From Streptomyces naganishii JCM 4654 (GTDB lineage Bacteria; Actinomycetota; Actinomycetes; Streptomycetales; Streptomycetaceae), in the NCBI RefSeq assembly GCF_014650575.1, contig NZ_BMVF01000003.1:491078-555077 (forward strand): a DNA stretch of 64,000 bases. The letters run 5' to 3'. Below are positions 33,356 through 42,260 of the stretch, piece by piece. Each line of letters opens with the position of its first letter. The stretch's first letter is position 1. The notes under the pieces are model-generated. The model worked only from the letters and a program-made list of their open reading frames with translations, was not told the DNA's origin and did not search any database. The position numbers were made by a program, and so were the translations under genes.

Positions 33356-33970
33356 TCAGCGAGCGGCCCGACCCTCCCCCGCGTACTCCTCGCGGCCCTC
33401 CTCGGCATCGTTGTCGGAGCCCGGAGTCAGGTCCCGCGCGGCCAGCGCGAGGGCGTCGACCCCGGCGCGGCCGAGCACCTCGACGGCACGCGAGCCCGGG
33501 TGGGCCACGACCGCGGCGAGCAGGTCGACTCCGCGCGCCGGTTCCCCGCCGCGCCGGGCGGCGCGCTCGCAGGCGTACTCGAGGGCGGCCGAGGCCGCGG
33601 GCGAGAAGCCGTCGGCCCGTGTCACCACGGGAAGCGCGCCGGAGTCCTCCACCGCGCCCTGCCAGCGCAGGCCGTACCCGATGCTGCGCTGCACGAGGTA
33701 GCCGAGCAGCCGGGCGATCTGCGCACCGTCCCCGCAGGCGGCGCGCACCTCGGGGTCGGACTCCAGGAGCGTGTGCAGCAGATGGGCCGTGTCGATCTGA
33801 CGGTCCCCGTCCCGCACCGCCCTCCTGCGCGCGGCGGAGACCACCGCCGCCAGCTCAGCGCTGAGCCGTGCGTCGTCTTCCGGTCGGCGATTGTCCGGCT
33901 CGTCGGCCGACTGCCGGGGGATGCGGTCTTGCACATCTCCCAGCCCATCAGCCTCTTCCTCCGCGGTCAT
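33356..33970 (-). CDS. Clp N-terminal-domain-like protein
   Basis: The 204-residue protein has two Clp-N-type helical repeats: AELAAVVSAARRRAVRDGDRQIDTAHLLHTLLES (about 33-66) and FSPAASAALEYACERAARRGGEPARGVDLLAAVVAH (about 121-156), with no AAA+ domain. Stand-alone Clp-N proteins may act as adaptors or decoys for ClpC. ATG 33970 begins the conserved acidic head; the ribosome-binding site is weak. Confidence 0.85.
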   Translation of the reverse strand: MTAEEEADGLGDVQDRIPRQSADEPDNRRPEDDARLSAELAAVVSAARRRAVRDGDRQIDTAHLLHTLLESDPEVRAACGDGAQIARLLGYLVQRSIGYGLRWQGAVEDSGALPVVTRADGFSPAASAALEYACERAARRGGEPARGVDLLAAVVAHPGSRAVEVLGRAGVDALALAARDLTPGSDNDAEEGREEYAGEGRAAR

Positions 33971-34195
33971 CCCCGGAGGGAAGCATTTGCGCGTCCCACG
34001 GACAGTGGACTTCGCCGGCCGGAATCTCCTCCTTGGGGATGAGATCAGGCCGGGACGCACAGGCGCGGCCCCGGATCCGCACAGCTGTCGCACTTTCTGA
34101 CTGTTCATCAGTCTTGAATGTTCCGGCCCCTGCGGCTACGTTCCGCGCCAGCCTCGCTGCGCCCGGCGCAGCACCCGACGAGAAGGGGTGGTCGC

Positions 34196-34624
34196 ATGGC
34201 CGAAGTCAGCGCGGAGGCCCGCATCGCGGCGCCCGCGGAGAAGATCTGGGCGCGGCTGACCGACTGGTCCGCGTACGGGGAGTGGAACGCGACCCACACG
34301 AGCTTTCCCGAGGGCGGCCCCGCGGCACTCGAGCCCGGCGGGACCTTCCGGGAGAACATGAAGCTGATGGGCTTCCCGGCGGAGGTCGAGTGGACCGTCG
34401 AGCAGGTCGAGCCGGCCCGGCTGCTGGCGATCCGGGGCAAGGGCCCGATGGCCGTGGAACTGGCCACGCGCTACACCCTCACCCCGGACGGGGAGGCGAC
34501 GACGGTGCGCATCGACGGCGAGTTCACGGGTGCGGCGGTGTCCCTGATGGCGGGCAGGCTCAGGGACTCGGCGACGGCGGCGCTCAACGAGTCACTGCGC
34601 AAACTGGCCGACCGCACGTCCTGA
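34196..34624 (+). CDS. SRPBCC / polyketide-cyclase-like protein
   Basis: The 142-residue START-fold protein has EVSAEARIAAPAEKIWARLTDWSAYGEWN (3-31), a central FRENMKLMGFPAEVEWTVEQVEPARLLAIRG and a final long helix with LRDSATAALNESLRKLAD. It probably binds a hydrophobic ligand. It is divergent from the Clp-N gene. The 3' end is followed by degenerate copies of itself. Confidence 0.85.
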   Translation: MAEVSAEARIAAPAEKIWARLTDWSAYGEWNATHTSFPEGGPAALEPGGTFRENMKLMGFPAEVEWTVEQVEPARLLAIRGKGPMAVELATRYTLTPDGEATTVRIDGEFTGAAVSLMAGRLRDSATAALNESLRKLADRTS

Positions 34625-34728
34625 CAACCGCAAGTCCTGAGGAAGCGCCCTCCGACGACGACGGCGGTCCCCACACCAAGAAGTCCTGACGACGATGTGG
34701 TCCCGACACCAAGAAGTCCTGACGGCGA
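34619..34728. repeat. Decayed copies of a gene 3' end
   Basis: TCCTGA (codon plus stop) recurs at 34619, 34635, 34683 and 34716. The last two lie in 30-bp units (34666-34695 and 34699-34728) that match at all but two positions and contain ACCAAGAAGTCCTGAC. Confidence 0.65.
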
Positions 34729-34786
34729 CGGGCGCCCCTCGGACCACGATCGGTCCGCGGGGCGCCCGGTTCGGCGTGGGCGCCCC

Positions 34787-35422
34787 TCAGTCCTCGTCGG
34801 CGAGGATCAGGTACAGCTTCTTGCGAGCCTCGTTGATCACGGCGAGCGCCTTGTCGCGCTGCTCCTTGCTGCCGGTCTTCCAGACCTGCCCGAAGGCCTC
34901 CATCAGGCCGAATCCGGCCTGGCGGATCTCACCGAGTGCCTCCCAGTCGACCCCGCGCGAGGCCTCCTCCCAGGGAGCGTCCGGCCCCTCGTCGGCCGCG
35001 GTGCGGCCCGGGTCGGTGAGCGAGAAGAGCTTCTTGCCGCCCTCGCTCTCGCTGACGATCAGCCCCTCGTCCTCCAGCAGTTGGAGGGTGGGGTAGACCG
35101 AGCCGGGGCTCGGCTTCCAGGCACCGCCGCTGCGCTCGGCGATCTCCTGGATCATCTCGTAACCGTGCATGGGGCGGTCCTTGAGCAGGGCCAGGATCGA
35201 TGCCCGCACGTCCCCGCGCCGCGCCCTTCCCCGCGGTCCCCCGCGCCCTCGTCCACCCCAGGGACCGGGTCCGAAGCCCGGCCCGAAACCCGGGCCGCCG
35301 GGGCCGAAGCCGGGGCCACCCGGTCCGAACGGCCCGAAGGCCGCCCGCCCCCGCTCGGAGTCCGTCAGGCCGCGCCGGGGGCCGCCCCGCCAGTGTCCAC
35401 GCTCGAATCCGTGGCCGCGCAT
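34787..35422 (-). CDS. PadR family transcriptional regulator with Gly/Pro/Phe-rich head
   Basis: About 211 residues. The first 70 are Gly-Phe-Pro-Arg low complexity (FGPGGPG repeats); then the PadR winged helix DVRASILALLKDRPMHGYEMIQEIAERSGGAWKPSPGSVYPTLQLLEDEGLI (about 71-122, in family order) and a C-terminal dimer helix (GSKEQRDKALAVINEARKKLYLIL). The start ATG 35422 is 8 bases after GGAG; ATG 35428 is possible. It is divergent from a DinB-type gene with a palindrome between. Confidence 0.88.
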   Translation of the reverse strand: MRGHGFERGHWRGGPRRGLTDSERGRAAFGPFGPGGPGFGPGGPGFGPGFGPGPWGGRGRGGPRGRARRGDVRASILALLKDRPMHGYEMIQEIAERSGGAWKPSPGSVYPTLQLLEDEGLIVSESEGGKKLFSLTDPGRTAADEGPDAPWEEASRGVDWEALGEIRQAGFGLMEAFGQVWKTGSKEQRDKALAVINEARKKLYLILADED

Positions 35423-35465
35423 CGCCATCACTCCATTCCATCGTTGATCAGTCGCGATGCTTCAA

Positions 35466-35475
35466 CGATATATCG
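35466..35475. promoter_or_regulatory. Candidate PadR operator
   Basis: CGATATATCG is a perfect, AT-centred 10-bp palindrome in otherwise GC-rich DNA, 44 bp upstream of the PadR start and 64 bp before the divergent gene. Confidence 0.5.
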
Positions 35476-35526
35476 GAACCGATCGCCTGACAAGACCTCC
35501 CCCAACCACTCCGCTCGACGGGTCTG

Positions 35527-35532
35527 TAGTTT
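35527..35532 (+). promoter_or_regulatory. -10 box for leaderless DinB-type gene
   Basis: TAGTTT ends 6 bases before ATG 35539. Confidence 0.4.
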
Positions 35533-35538
35533 GCGGCA

Positions 35539-36108
35539 ATGACAAGAAGCGAGCGGCTCGCGGAGCAGTTGGACTGGTACTGGCGCAAGAACCTGCGGCC
35601 ACGGCTGGACGGTCTCACCGACGAGGAGTACTTCTGGGAGCCGGTGCGTGACTGCTGGAGCATCCGCCCACGTGGCACGTCGGCCGCACCGACGGCGGAA
35701 GGTTCGGGGGAATGGACGCTGGACCACGCGTCCCCTGACCTGGTGCCGACACCCGCGCCGGTGACCACGATCGCCTGGCGGCTGGCGCACATCATCGTCT
35801 CGTGCCTGGGCTACCGAGTGGGGTGGTACTTCGGCGGCCAGGACGTCGACTCCCGGACATTCCCCTACGCGGGGACCGCTGACGAGGCGCTGAAACAGCT
35901 CGATGAGATGTACGGGAGATGGAACGCGGGGGTCCGCAGGCTCTCGGACGCCGACCTGGACGATCCGCCCGCGGTGGGTCCCGAGCGGTTCCCCATGGAG
36001 AACAGGGTCCTGCACGTCAACAGGGAGCTGATCCATCACGGCGCCGAGATCTCCCTGCTGCGCGACCTCTACCGCCGGCAGGACGGAGCCGTACCGCACC
36101 GCATATGA
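35539..36108 (+). CDS. DinB-like superfamily protein
   Basis: The 189-residue four-helix protein has ERLAEQLDWYWRKNLRPRLDGLTDEEYFWEPV, then TTIAWRLAHIIVSCLGYR (His ligand near 84) and VLHVNRELIHHGAEISLLRDLY (His ligands about 160-167). It is a metal-dependent DinB/mycothiol transferase-like protein. It probably belongs to the same PadR regulon. Confidence 0.83.
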   Translation: MTRSERLAEQLDWYWRKNLRPRLDGLTDEEYFWEPVRDCWSIRPRGTSAAPTAEGSGEWTLDHASPDLVPTPAPVTTIAWRLAHIIVSCLGYRVGWYFGGQDVDSRTFPYAGTADEALKQLDEMYGRWNAGVRRLSDADLDDPPAVGPERFPMENRVLHVNRELIHHGAEISLLRDLYRRQDGAVPHRI

Positions 36109-36283
36109 CGTTCGGTAACCGGCGATCGAGCTCCCCCTGACCTGGCGCTCGAACCGGACCCGCCGGCCGACCGCCGACCGCCGACCGTTCCGGATCGGCG
36201 GAGGGAATCCCGCGCGGCGCGATGAGTTCCGCGGCGTCCGGCGGTCGTAGTGTCGGAAATCCGTTGCCGAGGAGGGGCTGCTG

Positions 36284-36889
36284 ATGCGCAGCGTGACCTA
36301 TTCGATGAACGTCTCGCTCGACGGCTACATCGTCGGGCCGGACGGCAGCTTCGACTGGACGGCGCCCGACGAGGAGGTCTTCCGCTACTGGACCGACGAC
36401 GTACGGGAACTCGGCGCCCATCTGCTGGGACGACGGCTGTACGAGTCGATGCTGTACTGGGAGACCGCCGACCAGGACCCCTCGCTCGGCGCCCCGGAGT
36501 TGGAGTTCGCAGCGCTGTGGAAGGCGCTCCCCAGGGTGGTGTTCTCCAGGACGCTGTCGGCGGTCCAGGGCAACGCCCGCCTGGCCTCGGGCGGACTCGC
36601 GCGGGAGATCGAGCGGTTGCGGGCCGAGCCGGGTGAGGGCGACATCGCGATCGGCGGCGCCTCCCTCGCCGCCGAGGCGGCCGCGCTGGGCCTGATCGAC
36701 GAGTACCGGGTCATGGTCTACCCCGTGCTGGTCGGCGGCGGCAGTCCGTTCTTCCCCCGGGACGAGCGGCGGGTGGACCTGGAGCTCGTCGAGACCCGCA
36801 CCTTCAGCTCCAAGTTCGTGCTCCTCCGCTACCGCGTACGGCCAGGAGAAGCGAATTGGCCTTGGCAGGGGCAGCCCGCGGGCGCCTAG
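36284..36889 (+). CDS. Dihydrofolate reductase / RibD C-terminal family protein
   Basis: The 201-residue protein has VTYSMNVSLDGYIVGPDGSFDW (4-25), LLGRRLYESMLYWE, a GDIAIGGASLAAEAAALGLIDEYRVMVYPVLVGGGSPFF motif (about 123-160) and a C-terminal V-L-L-R-Y. It is an NADPH-dependent reductase-like fold. ATG 36284 follows AGGAGGGG. It is 3-10 bp from the PhzF-like gene, so an operon. Confidence 0.86.
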   Translation: MRSVTYSMNVSLDGYIVGPDGSFDWTAPDEEVFRYWTDDVRELGAHLLGRRLYESMLYWETADQDPSLGAPELEFAALWKALPRVVFSRTLSAVQGNARLASGGLAREIERLRAEPGEGDIAIGGASLAAEAAALGLIDEYRVMVYPVLVGGGSPFFPRDERRVDLELVETRTFSSKFVLLRYRVRPGEANWPWQGQPAGA

Positions 36890-36898
36890 CGTGTGCGC

Positions 36899-37726
36899 AT
36901 GCGGATCCGAATCGTCGACGCCTTCACCGACCGTCCCTTCGCCGGCAATCCCGCCGGGGTCCTGCTCCTCGACACGGACGCCTTCCCCGAGGACGCCTGG
37001 CTCCAGAAGGTGGCCCTGGAGGTGAACCACGCGGAGACGGCGTTCGCGCACCCGCTGCCCGCGGGCGGCGAGGCCGACTGGGCGCTGCGCTGGTTCACCC
37101 CGGTCACCGAGGTCGCGATGTGCGGGCACGCCACCCTGGCCACCGCCCACGTACTGCGCACCACGGGCGCGCTCGGGGACCGGGAACCGGTGCGCTTCGC
37201 CACCCGCAGCGGCGTCCTCGTCGCGGCCCCCGCCGGTGACGGCGCCCTCACCCTCGACTTCCCCACCGCCCCGCTCACCGCCGTCGAGGTCGCCGGCTCG
37301 GTCGCCGAGGCCCTCGGCGCCGAGCCGCGCACGGCCTACGACACCGGTGCGAACGTCGGCGACCTGCTGGTGGAACTCGCCGACGAGGAGACCGTCCGCG
37401 GCCTCGCCCCCGACCACAAGGCCCTGTCCGCCCACTCGGCGCGCGGCATCATCGCCACCGCCCGCGCCGAGGATCCCGCGCGCGGCTACGACTTCGTCTC
37501 CCGCTGCTTCTTCCCCAACGTGGGCATCGACGAGGACCCGGTCACCGGAAGCGCGCACACCGCGCTCGCCCCCTACTGGTCCGAGCGCCTCGGCCGCCCC
37601 GACCTCACCGGTCTCCAGGCCTCGCCGCGCTCGGGGCTGGTGCGCACCGGACTGCGCGGCGAGCGCACCCTGCTCACCGGGCACGCGGTCACGGTGATCG
37701 ACGGGGAGCTGCTGGCCCGGCCGTGA
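36899..37726 (+). CDS. PhzF family isomerase/epimerase
   Basis: The 275-residue protein has the family head IRIVDAFTDRPFAGNPAGV, a catalytic Glu in EVNHAETAF (about residue 45), RWFTPVTEVAMCGHATLA (about 65-80), and the second-domain SRCFFPNVGIDEDPVTGSAHTAL. This is the diaminopimelate-epimerase-like fold. The substrate is not predicted; phenazine genes are absent, so it is a general PhzF-like isomerase. Confidence 0.9.
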   Translation: MRIRIVDAFTDRPFAGNPAGVLLLDTDAFPEDAWLQKVALEVNHAETAFAHPLPAGGEADWALRWFTPVTEVAMCGHATLATAHVLRTTGALGDREPVRFATRSGVLVAAPAGDGALTLDFPTAPLTAVEVAGSVAEALGAEPRTAYDTGANVGDLLVELADEETVRGLAPDHKALSAHSARGIIATARAEDPARGYDFVSRCFFPNVGIDEDPVTGSAHTALAPYWSERLGRPDLTGLQASPRSGLVRTGLRGERTLLTGHAVTVIDGELLARP

Positions 37727-37760
37727 GGAGCGGCGGTGGGCGCCGGGCCGGGCGCGGCGC

Positions 37761-38582
37761 TCACGCCGTGGGCAGCCAGCCCACCTTGCCGGCCAGCAGG
37801 GCGTAGCCGACGAACGCCCCGATGTCGAGCAGCGAGTGCGCGACCACCAGAGGGCCGACCCGGCCCCACCGCCGGTAGAGCCACACGAAGACCACGCCCA
37901 TGACCATGTTGCCGACGAATCCGCCGATGCCCTGGTAGAGGTGGTACGAGCCGCGCAGCACCGAGCTGGCGACCAGCGCGGTGCCCGGGGTCCAGCCGAG
38001 CCGGCCGAGCCGGCGCAGCAGATAGCCGACGACGATGACCTCTTCGAGGATCGCGTTCTGCAGCGCGGAGAGGACGAGCACCGGGTACTTCCACCACACG
38101 GCGGGCAGCGCCTCGGGCACCACGGTGAGGTTGAAGCCGAGGCCGCGGGCGGCGAGGTAGAAGGCGATTCCGGTGCTGCCGATCACCGCGGCGATCGCGG
38201 CGCCCCGGCCGAGGTCCGGCCAGGGGCGGGTGCGGTCGAAGCCGAGGGTGCGCAGGCTCTGGCCCTCGCGCAGCAGGAAGTGGGCGACGAGGGCCACGGG
38301 GATCAGGGCCGTGGCGATGCCGAACAGCTGCCAGGCGAGGTCGAGCCAGGGGCGGCCGGGTGCGGCGGAGGCGTTGAGGGTGGCGGCCTGGTCCTTCAGA
38401 CCGCCGGGCTTGGTGACCGACCCGACGAAGCTGATGAGCGCGGAGACCCCGCTGGCCCCGAGCGAGAGCCCGAGCACGAGCAGCGTCTCGTCCCGGAAGA
38501 CCCGCCGCGACAACCGCTCCCGCGGAAAGGACTCGTCGTCCCCCACTGCCGCTTCCGCCTGCACAAGCGCCTCCCGTGCCAC
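37761..38582 (-). CDS. CPBP family intramembrane metalloprotease
   Basis: The 273-residue multi-helix protein has CPBP/Abi motifs ILEEVIVVGYLLRRL (E-E-x3-x-x-x-R, about 178-192), SSVLRGSYHLYQGIGGFVGN (His about 215) and PLVVAHSLLDIGAFV (about 246). It is probably an intramembrane peptidase of the Rce1 type. It is convergent with the PhzF-like gene. Confidence 0.87.
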   Translation of the reverse strand: MAREALVQAEAAVGDDESFPRERLSRRVFRDETLLVLGLSLGASGVSALISFVGSVTKPGGLKDQAATLNASAAPGRPWLDLAWQLFGIATALIPVALVAHFLLREGQSLRTLGFDRTRPWPDLGRGAAIAAVIGSTGIAFYLAARGLGFNLTVVPEALPAVWWKYPVLVLSALQNAILEEVIVVGYLLRRLGRLGWTPGTALVASSVLRGSYHLYQGIGGFVGNMVMGVVFVWLYRRWGRVGPLVVAHSLLDIGAFVGYALLAGKVGWLPTA

Positions 38583-38698
38583 CGTCCCGGAAGGTCACAG
38601 CTTGCCCCATCGCCCTCGCACCGGCGCACACGCCCCCGCCGACGGCACCGCTGCCGAGCGGACGGCGGTCACCGCTCGGGCCGCCGGGCCGGTTCCCG

Positions 38699-40216
38699 TC
38701 AGCCCAGCGGCACGGGCTCGGGCAGGCCTACGGGCCAGGTGTGCACCGGCTCGTTGAGGAGGGTCAGCTCGCGGTAGCGTCGGGTGGTGGCGGCGAGGGC
38801 GGCCTCACGGCTCATCCCCTTCTCCAGCGCCCGGTGGAACGTCGCAGCCTGCCACTCCGCGCCGTTGGTGCGCCGCCGGCACCGCTCCTCGATCACCCCG
38901 AGGTACAGGTCCCGGTCCGCCGGCTCCACCCCCCACGCGGTCAGCCCGGCCTCGGCGAGCGGCAGCAGCTCGTCCCGGACGAGGGCGACCCCGTCCACCT
39001 CCGCCGTGCCGGAGTGGCGGCCGCGCCGCGGCCAGGTGAGCCGCGCGTCGATGCCGTAGCGGCACGCGGCGTCGAAGTTGGCGGCGGCGGCCTCGAAGGG
39101 CAGCCGGGTCCACACCGGCCGCGGCTCCTCGGCGAGGGCGCGCACGAGCCCGTAGTAGAAGGCGGCGTTGGCGAGCACGTCGATGACGGTGGGTCCGGCG
39201 GGCAGGACCCTGTTCTCCACCCGCAGGTGCGGGACGCCGTCCGCGATGTCGTACACCGGGCGGTTCCAGCGGTACACGGTGCCGTTGTGCAGCACGAGTT
39301 CGGCGAGCTTCGGCACGCCGCCCGCGGCGAGCACGTCGAGCGGGTCCTCCTCGTCGCAGATCGGCAGCAGGGCCGGGAAGTAGCGCAGGTTCTCGTCGAA
39401 GAGGTCGTACGCCGACGAGATCCACCGCTCGCCGAACCAGGTGCGCGGCCTGACGCCCTGGGCCTGGAGTTCGGGCGGGCGGGTGTCGGTGGACTGCTGG
39501 AACAGCGGTGGCCGCGACTCCCGCCACAGCTCGCGGCCGAAGAGGAAGGGCGAGTTGGCGCCCACCACGATCTGCGCGGCGCAGGCCGCCTGGGCCGCGT
39601 TCCAGACGTCGGCGAAGCGGCCCGGTGTGACCTGGAGGTGCAGTTGCACCGAGGTGCAGGCGGCCTCCGGCGCGATGGACTTCGACGCGCAGGTCAGGCG
39701 CTCCACTCCGTCGATGTCGAGGCGAAAGTCCTCACCGCGGGCCGCGACGATCTGATCGTTGAGCAGGGTGTAGCGGTCGACGTCGGAGAGGTTGGAGGAG
39801 ACCAGGTCGTCCCGCCCCAGGGTGGGCAGAATGCCGATCATCGCAATGGACGCGTCGACCTCGGCCGCTTTTCGGTCGGCATATGCCAGTGATGTCCTCA
39901 GTTCCTCCGAGAGCCGGTCGAAAACGCGGCCGCCCAATCGGTGTGGGGCGATGTTGACTTCCAAGTTGAACATGGCGAGCTCTGTCTGGAAGTCCCGGCT
40001 GGCGATGCGTTCCAGTACTTGCGCATTCAGCATTCTGGGCATGCCGTCGGAGCCGACGAGATTCAATTCGATCTCGAGCCCCATCAGGTTCTTCGGCCGG
40101 TCGAACCGCTTGTCGTCCAGCAGCCGCTCCAGCCCCTTCAGGCACCGCCGGAGCTTGTCGCGGTAGCGGTTGCGATCGGACAGGTCGAACTGGCCTGCCA
40201 CGACCTTCTCCCCCAT
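38699..40216 (-). CDS. Glutamate-cysteine ligase family (GCS2-like) protein
   Basis: The 505-residue protein has LMGLEIELNLVG (about 44-55; ATP/metal-binding Glu), FQTELAMFNLEVNIAPH (about 77-93), ACTSVQLHLQVTP, PFLFGRELWRESR and PHLRVENRVLPAGPTVIDVLANAAFYYGL. It is an actinobacterial long form of the carboxylate-amine ligase family. Mycothiol producers do not make glutathione, so another amide-bond reaction is likely. GGAGGG lies 8 bases before ATG 40216. Confidence 0.87.
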   Translation of the reverse strand: MGEKVVAGQFDLSDRNRYRDKLRRCLKGLERLLDDKRFDRPKNLMGLEIELNLVGSDGMPRMLNAQVLERIASRDFQTELAMFNLEVNIAPHRLGGRVFDRLSEELRTSLAYADRKAAEVDASIAMIGILPTLGRDDLVSSNLSDVDRYTLLNDQIVAARGEDFRLDIDGVERLTCASKSIAPEAACTSVQLHLQVTPGRFADVWNAAQAACAAQIVVGANSPFLFGRELWRESRPPLFQQSTDTRPPELQAQGVRPRTWFGERWISSAYDLFDENLRYFPALLPICDEEDPLDVLAAGGVPKLAELVLHNGTVYRWNRPVYDIADGVPHLRVENRVLPAGPTVIDVLANAAFYYGLVRALAEEPRPVWTRLPFEAAAANFDAACRYGIDARLTWPRRGRHSGTAEVDGVALVRDELLPLAEAGLTAWGVEPADRDLYLGVIEERCRRRTNGAEWQAATFHRALEKGMSREAALAATTRRYRELTLLNEPVHTWPVGLPEPVPLG

Positions 40217-40811
40217 CGCAGCGTCCCTCCTCGCACGGGCGGGCCGAGTTTCCGGCCGCCGGGGTCCCGGTCAGGTGGGATGATGCCCCGCGAACGCGAT
40301 CGATAACGTCCCACGGGGGCCTTGTAAGGGCTACTCTGGTTACTGTGACCAGAGGCACATTCACGGGGCATGAAGCACCCAGCAGATTCGGGTACCCCAG
40401 ATAACTCGTGAAAAACGCCGACGAGAACGAGCCGTCCGCTCTGTGCGCCGAACCCCAGGTCATCGCGGCGCGGCCCGTTCGGAACCGGGATGATTCCCGC
40501 GAATCTCCGACCGAATAGACCCTTGCTGTCCGCGTCGGAGACAGCTAGGCGAAACACCGCCTGAACATTTTTCGTATAAACTCTGCCCCTAGGCGGAAGG
40601 TTGGCACCCGCGGCCCCTGAGTCTGCCGTCAAGGTCATGTACGGCAGACCGCACCTCCTCGCACACCCCTCGCACATCGCAGTTCCCTCCGCGCAGCCCC
40701 GCACCGCGCGCGCCCCGGCCCCACCTTTCCTGCCCCGAGAGCTGACAGCGCCGTCCGCCCCCGCACCCCGCCCTCGCGCCACCGTGCCTGTCGAATGAGA
40801 GGCGTCCCATC
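40217..40811. other. Long intergenic region, probable regulatory leader
   Basis: About 595 bases, AT-richer than its surroundings, with no convincing gene. Seen: a 7-bp dyad CTCTGGT / ACCAGAG with a 7-base loop at 40334-40354; a -10-like TATAAA at 40575-40580 inside a CCGCCT / AGGCGG stem (40557-40596); and about 230 bases of leader before ATG 40812. It may hold a regulatory RNA or promoters for both flanking genes. Confidence 0.45.
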
Positions 40812-41396
40812 ATGCCGCTGCTTGTCCCCCCGGCTCCCGCGCCCGCACTGCGCTCCGTCCTCACGGCACTCGGTTCCCCCACCGCGGTCCGCGAGGCCCG
40901 GACTCCCGCCCTGCGTGCCGCCCAGGGCCCCGTCACCCCCGAGCTGCCGCTGCCCGTGCACGTCCTGGACCGGATCAGCCCCGAAGGCGTGTCCGCGACC
41001 CGGCTGGCCGGGTGGCGCTTCCTGATCCGCAGCGGCGACCACGCGGTGGCCGCCGCCGAGACCATGCTGACCCCCGACGGCTGGGCCTTCTCGCACTTCT
41101 TCGAGGGCCCCTACGTCACCTCCACCGAGCGCGCGCTGCGCCAGGCCGAGAGCGTCACCCAGCCCTACCAGGCGAGGCTGCTGTCGATGCCCAGCCTGTA
41201 CATGCTCACCCTCTGGTTGCACGGCGACATCTCCGACGACGGCGCCGCCGGCCACCCCGCCGCCGCCGACCTGCTGGTGCCCCTCGCACCGGCCCCGCCC
41301 GGGATCGCGGCCCACCGCCCGCACCGGGTCGCCGACCTGCTCCCGGTCCTCACCCACCGCGTGACGCCGGTACGGCTGCTGGGCTCACCCGCCTGA
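40812..41396 (+). CDS. Conserved-type hypothetical protein
   Basis: The 194-residue protein is soluble with a Pro/Ala-rich head, then LPLPVHVLDRISPEGVSATRLAGWRFLIR, AAAETMLTPDGWAFSHFFEGPYVTSTERALRQAE and a YMLTLWLHGD segment. Coding bias is excellent. I do not recognise a named family. It has an unusually long leader (40575-40811). Confidence 0.75.
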   Translation: MPLLVPPAPAPALRSVLTALGSPTAVREARTPALRAAQGPVTPELPLPVHVLDRISPEGVSATRLAGWRFLIRSGDHAVAAAETMLTPDGWAFSHFFEGPYVTSTERALRQAESVTQPYQARLLSMPSLYMLTLWLHGDISDDGAAGHPAAADLLVPLAPAPPGIAAHRPHRVADLLPVLTHRVTPVRLLGSPA

Positions 41397-41821
41397 CCAG
41401 CCGCATTCCCGACAACAGGCACGCCGCAGGCGCCCGAGCCGCAATTCGTACCCCGTCACCGGATTTCCCGGAGGCGGGGTACGACGCGTTCGGCGACACA
41501 ATTCGCTCGTCGGAGCCATAAACCGCTCGCATGAGCTGAAAGGGCGAATGCCCCGGCCATGACCCGACCTGACTAGCCCCATCCGGCCACCCCGAACCAC
41601 CCGAAGGGACAGTGCGGTTGAGGTGAACCGCTCACGCGGGTGACGCGTCTCCAACCTGTGAGAAGCGGTGCCGCGAAATCCCTGCGGAATGACGCCCGTA
41701 GGGCAACACTGGTTTCCGACCGAGACTTATCAAACGGGGGGCGGCCATGGAGAATGCCTCTAGCCGCGGGACACACACCACAGCCCATACGGACCACACG
41801 ACACAGCGAGAGATCCCACCC
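41397..41821. other. Intergenic region before the DUF5999 gene
   Basis: About 425 bases, AT-richer than coding DNA. No gene is supported beyond an N-terminal extension of the next frame (ATG 41747). A TATCAA -10-like box lies near 41726. It probably holds the promoter and leader of the small Cys/His protein gene. Confidence 0.4.
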
Positions 41822-42028
41822 ATGTGCCAGCACCAGCCACCGTGCCCGACCGCCGACTCCGCCGACCGGGAATCCGCCCGCCTCGTGGCGCACCACCCGG
41901 AGCAGGGATGGAGCCTGCTGTGCAACGGGGTCCTGCTCTTCGAGGACACCGGTGAGCTTCTGCCGGACGGCCAGATCATCGCCCCGCACCGCCCGCTGGG
42001 CGCCGACCGGGTGATGACCGCCGCCTGA
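41822..42028 (+). CDS. DUF5999 small Cys/His protein
   Basis: The 68-residue protein starts at ATG 41822, reading MCQHQPPCPTADSADRESAR, with C2, H4 and C8 close together, and ends LLCNGVLLFEDTGELLPDGQ and APHRPL. This very conserved streptomycete protein has a possible metal site and unknown function. An in-frame upstream ATG at 41747 with GGGGGG would add 25 polar residues. The family start favours 41822. Confidence 0.88.
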   Translation: MCQHQPPCPTADSADRESARLVAHHPEQGWSLLCNGVLLFEDTGELLPDGQIIAPHRPLGADRVMTAA

Positions 42029-42067
42029 GCACGCCGGGCGGTCCCACCGACCGCCCGCGGATCACGA

Positions 42068-42103
42068 GGGGCCGGCCGCACGCACCACGTGCGCACCGGC
42101 CCC
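42068..42103 (+). terminator. Bulged GC hairpin after DUF5999 gene
   Basis: GGGGCCGG (42068-42075) pairs with CCGGCCCC (42096-42103), with an inner CGCAC/GTGCG stem, 40 bases past the stop codon. Confidence 0.5.
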
Positions 42104-42225
42104 GACGCGTATCCGGCCCCGGCTACGCTCCGTGTCGGCCCGCGACTCACCGCGCCACCATCGCCGTTGCCGTTGCCGTTGCGTCAAGGCGCGGCGGCCC
42201 GCCGTCAGGAGCGCGTCAAGGGGGG

Positions 42226-42253
42226 TTGCCGCTGGTCCCGGGGCTCCTACCGT
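42226..42253 (+). promoter_or_regulatory. Promoter of a leaderless membrane protein gene
   Basis: TTGCCG (42226-42231) and TACCGT (42248-42253) are 16 bases apart, and ATG 42261 follows 7 bases later. A CCTAC / GTAGG dyad (42246-42259) overlaps the -10. Confidence 0.5.
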
Positions 42254-42260
42254 CGTAGGT

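Noticed and set aside
41747..41821. N-terminal extension of the DUF5999 protein
   Set aside because: The ATG at 41747 has a G-rich upstream stretch, but the conserved family begins at MCQHQ and the extension is polar and unconserved-looking.
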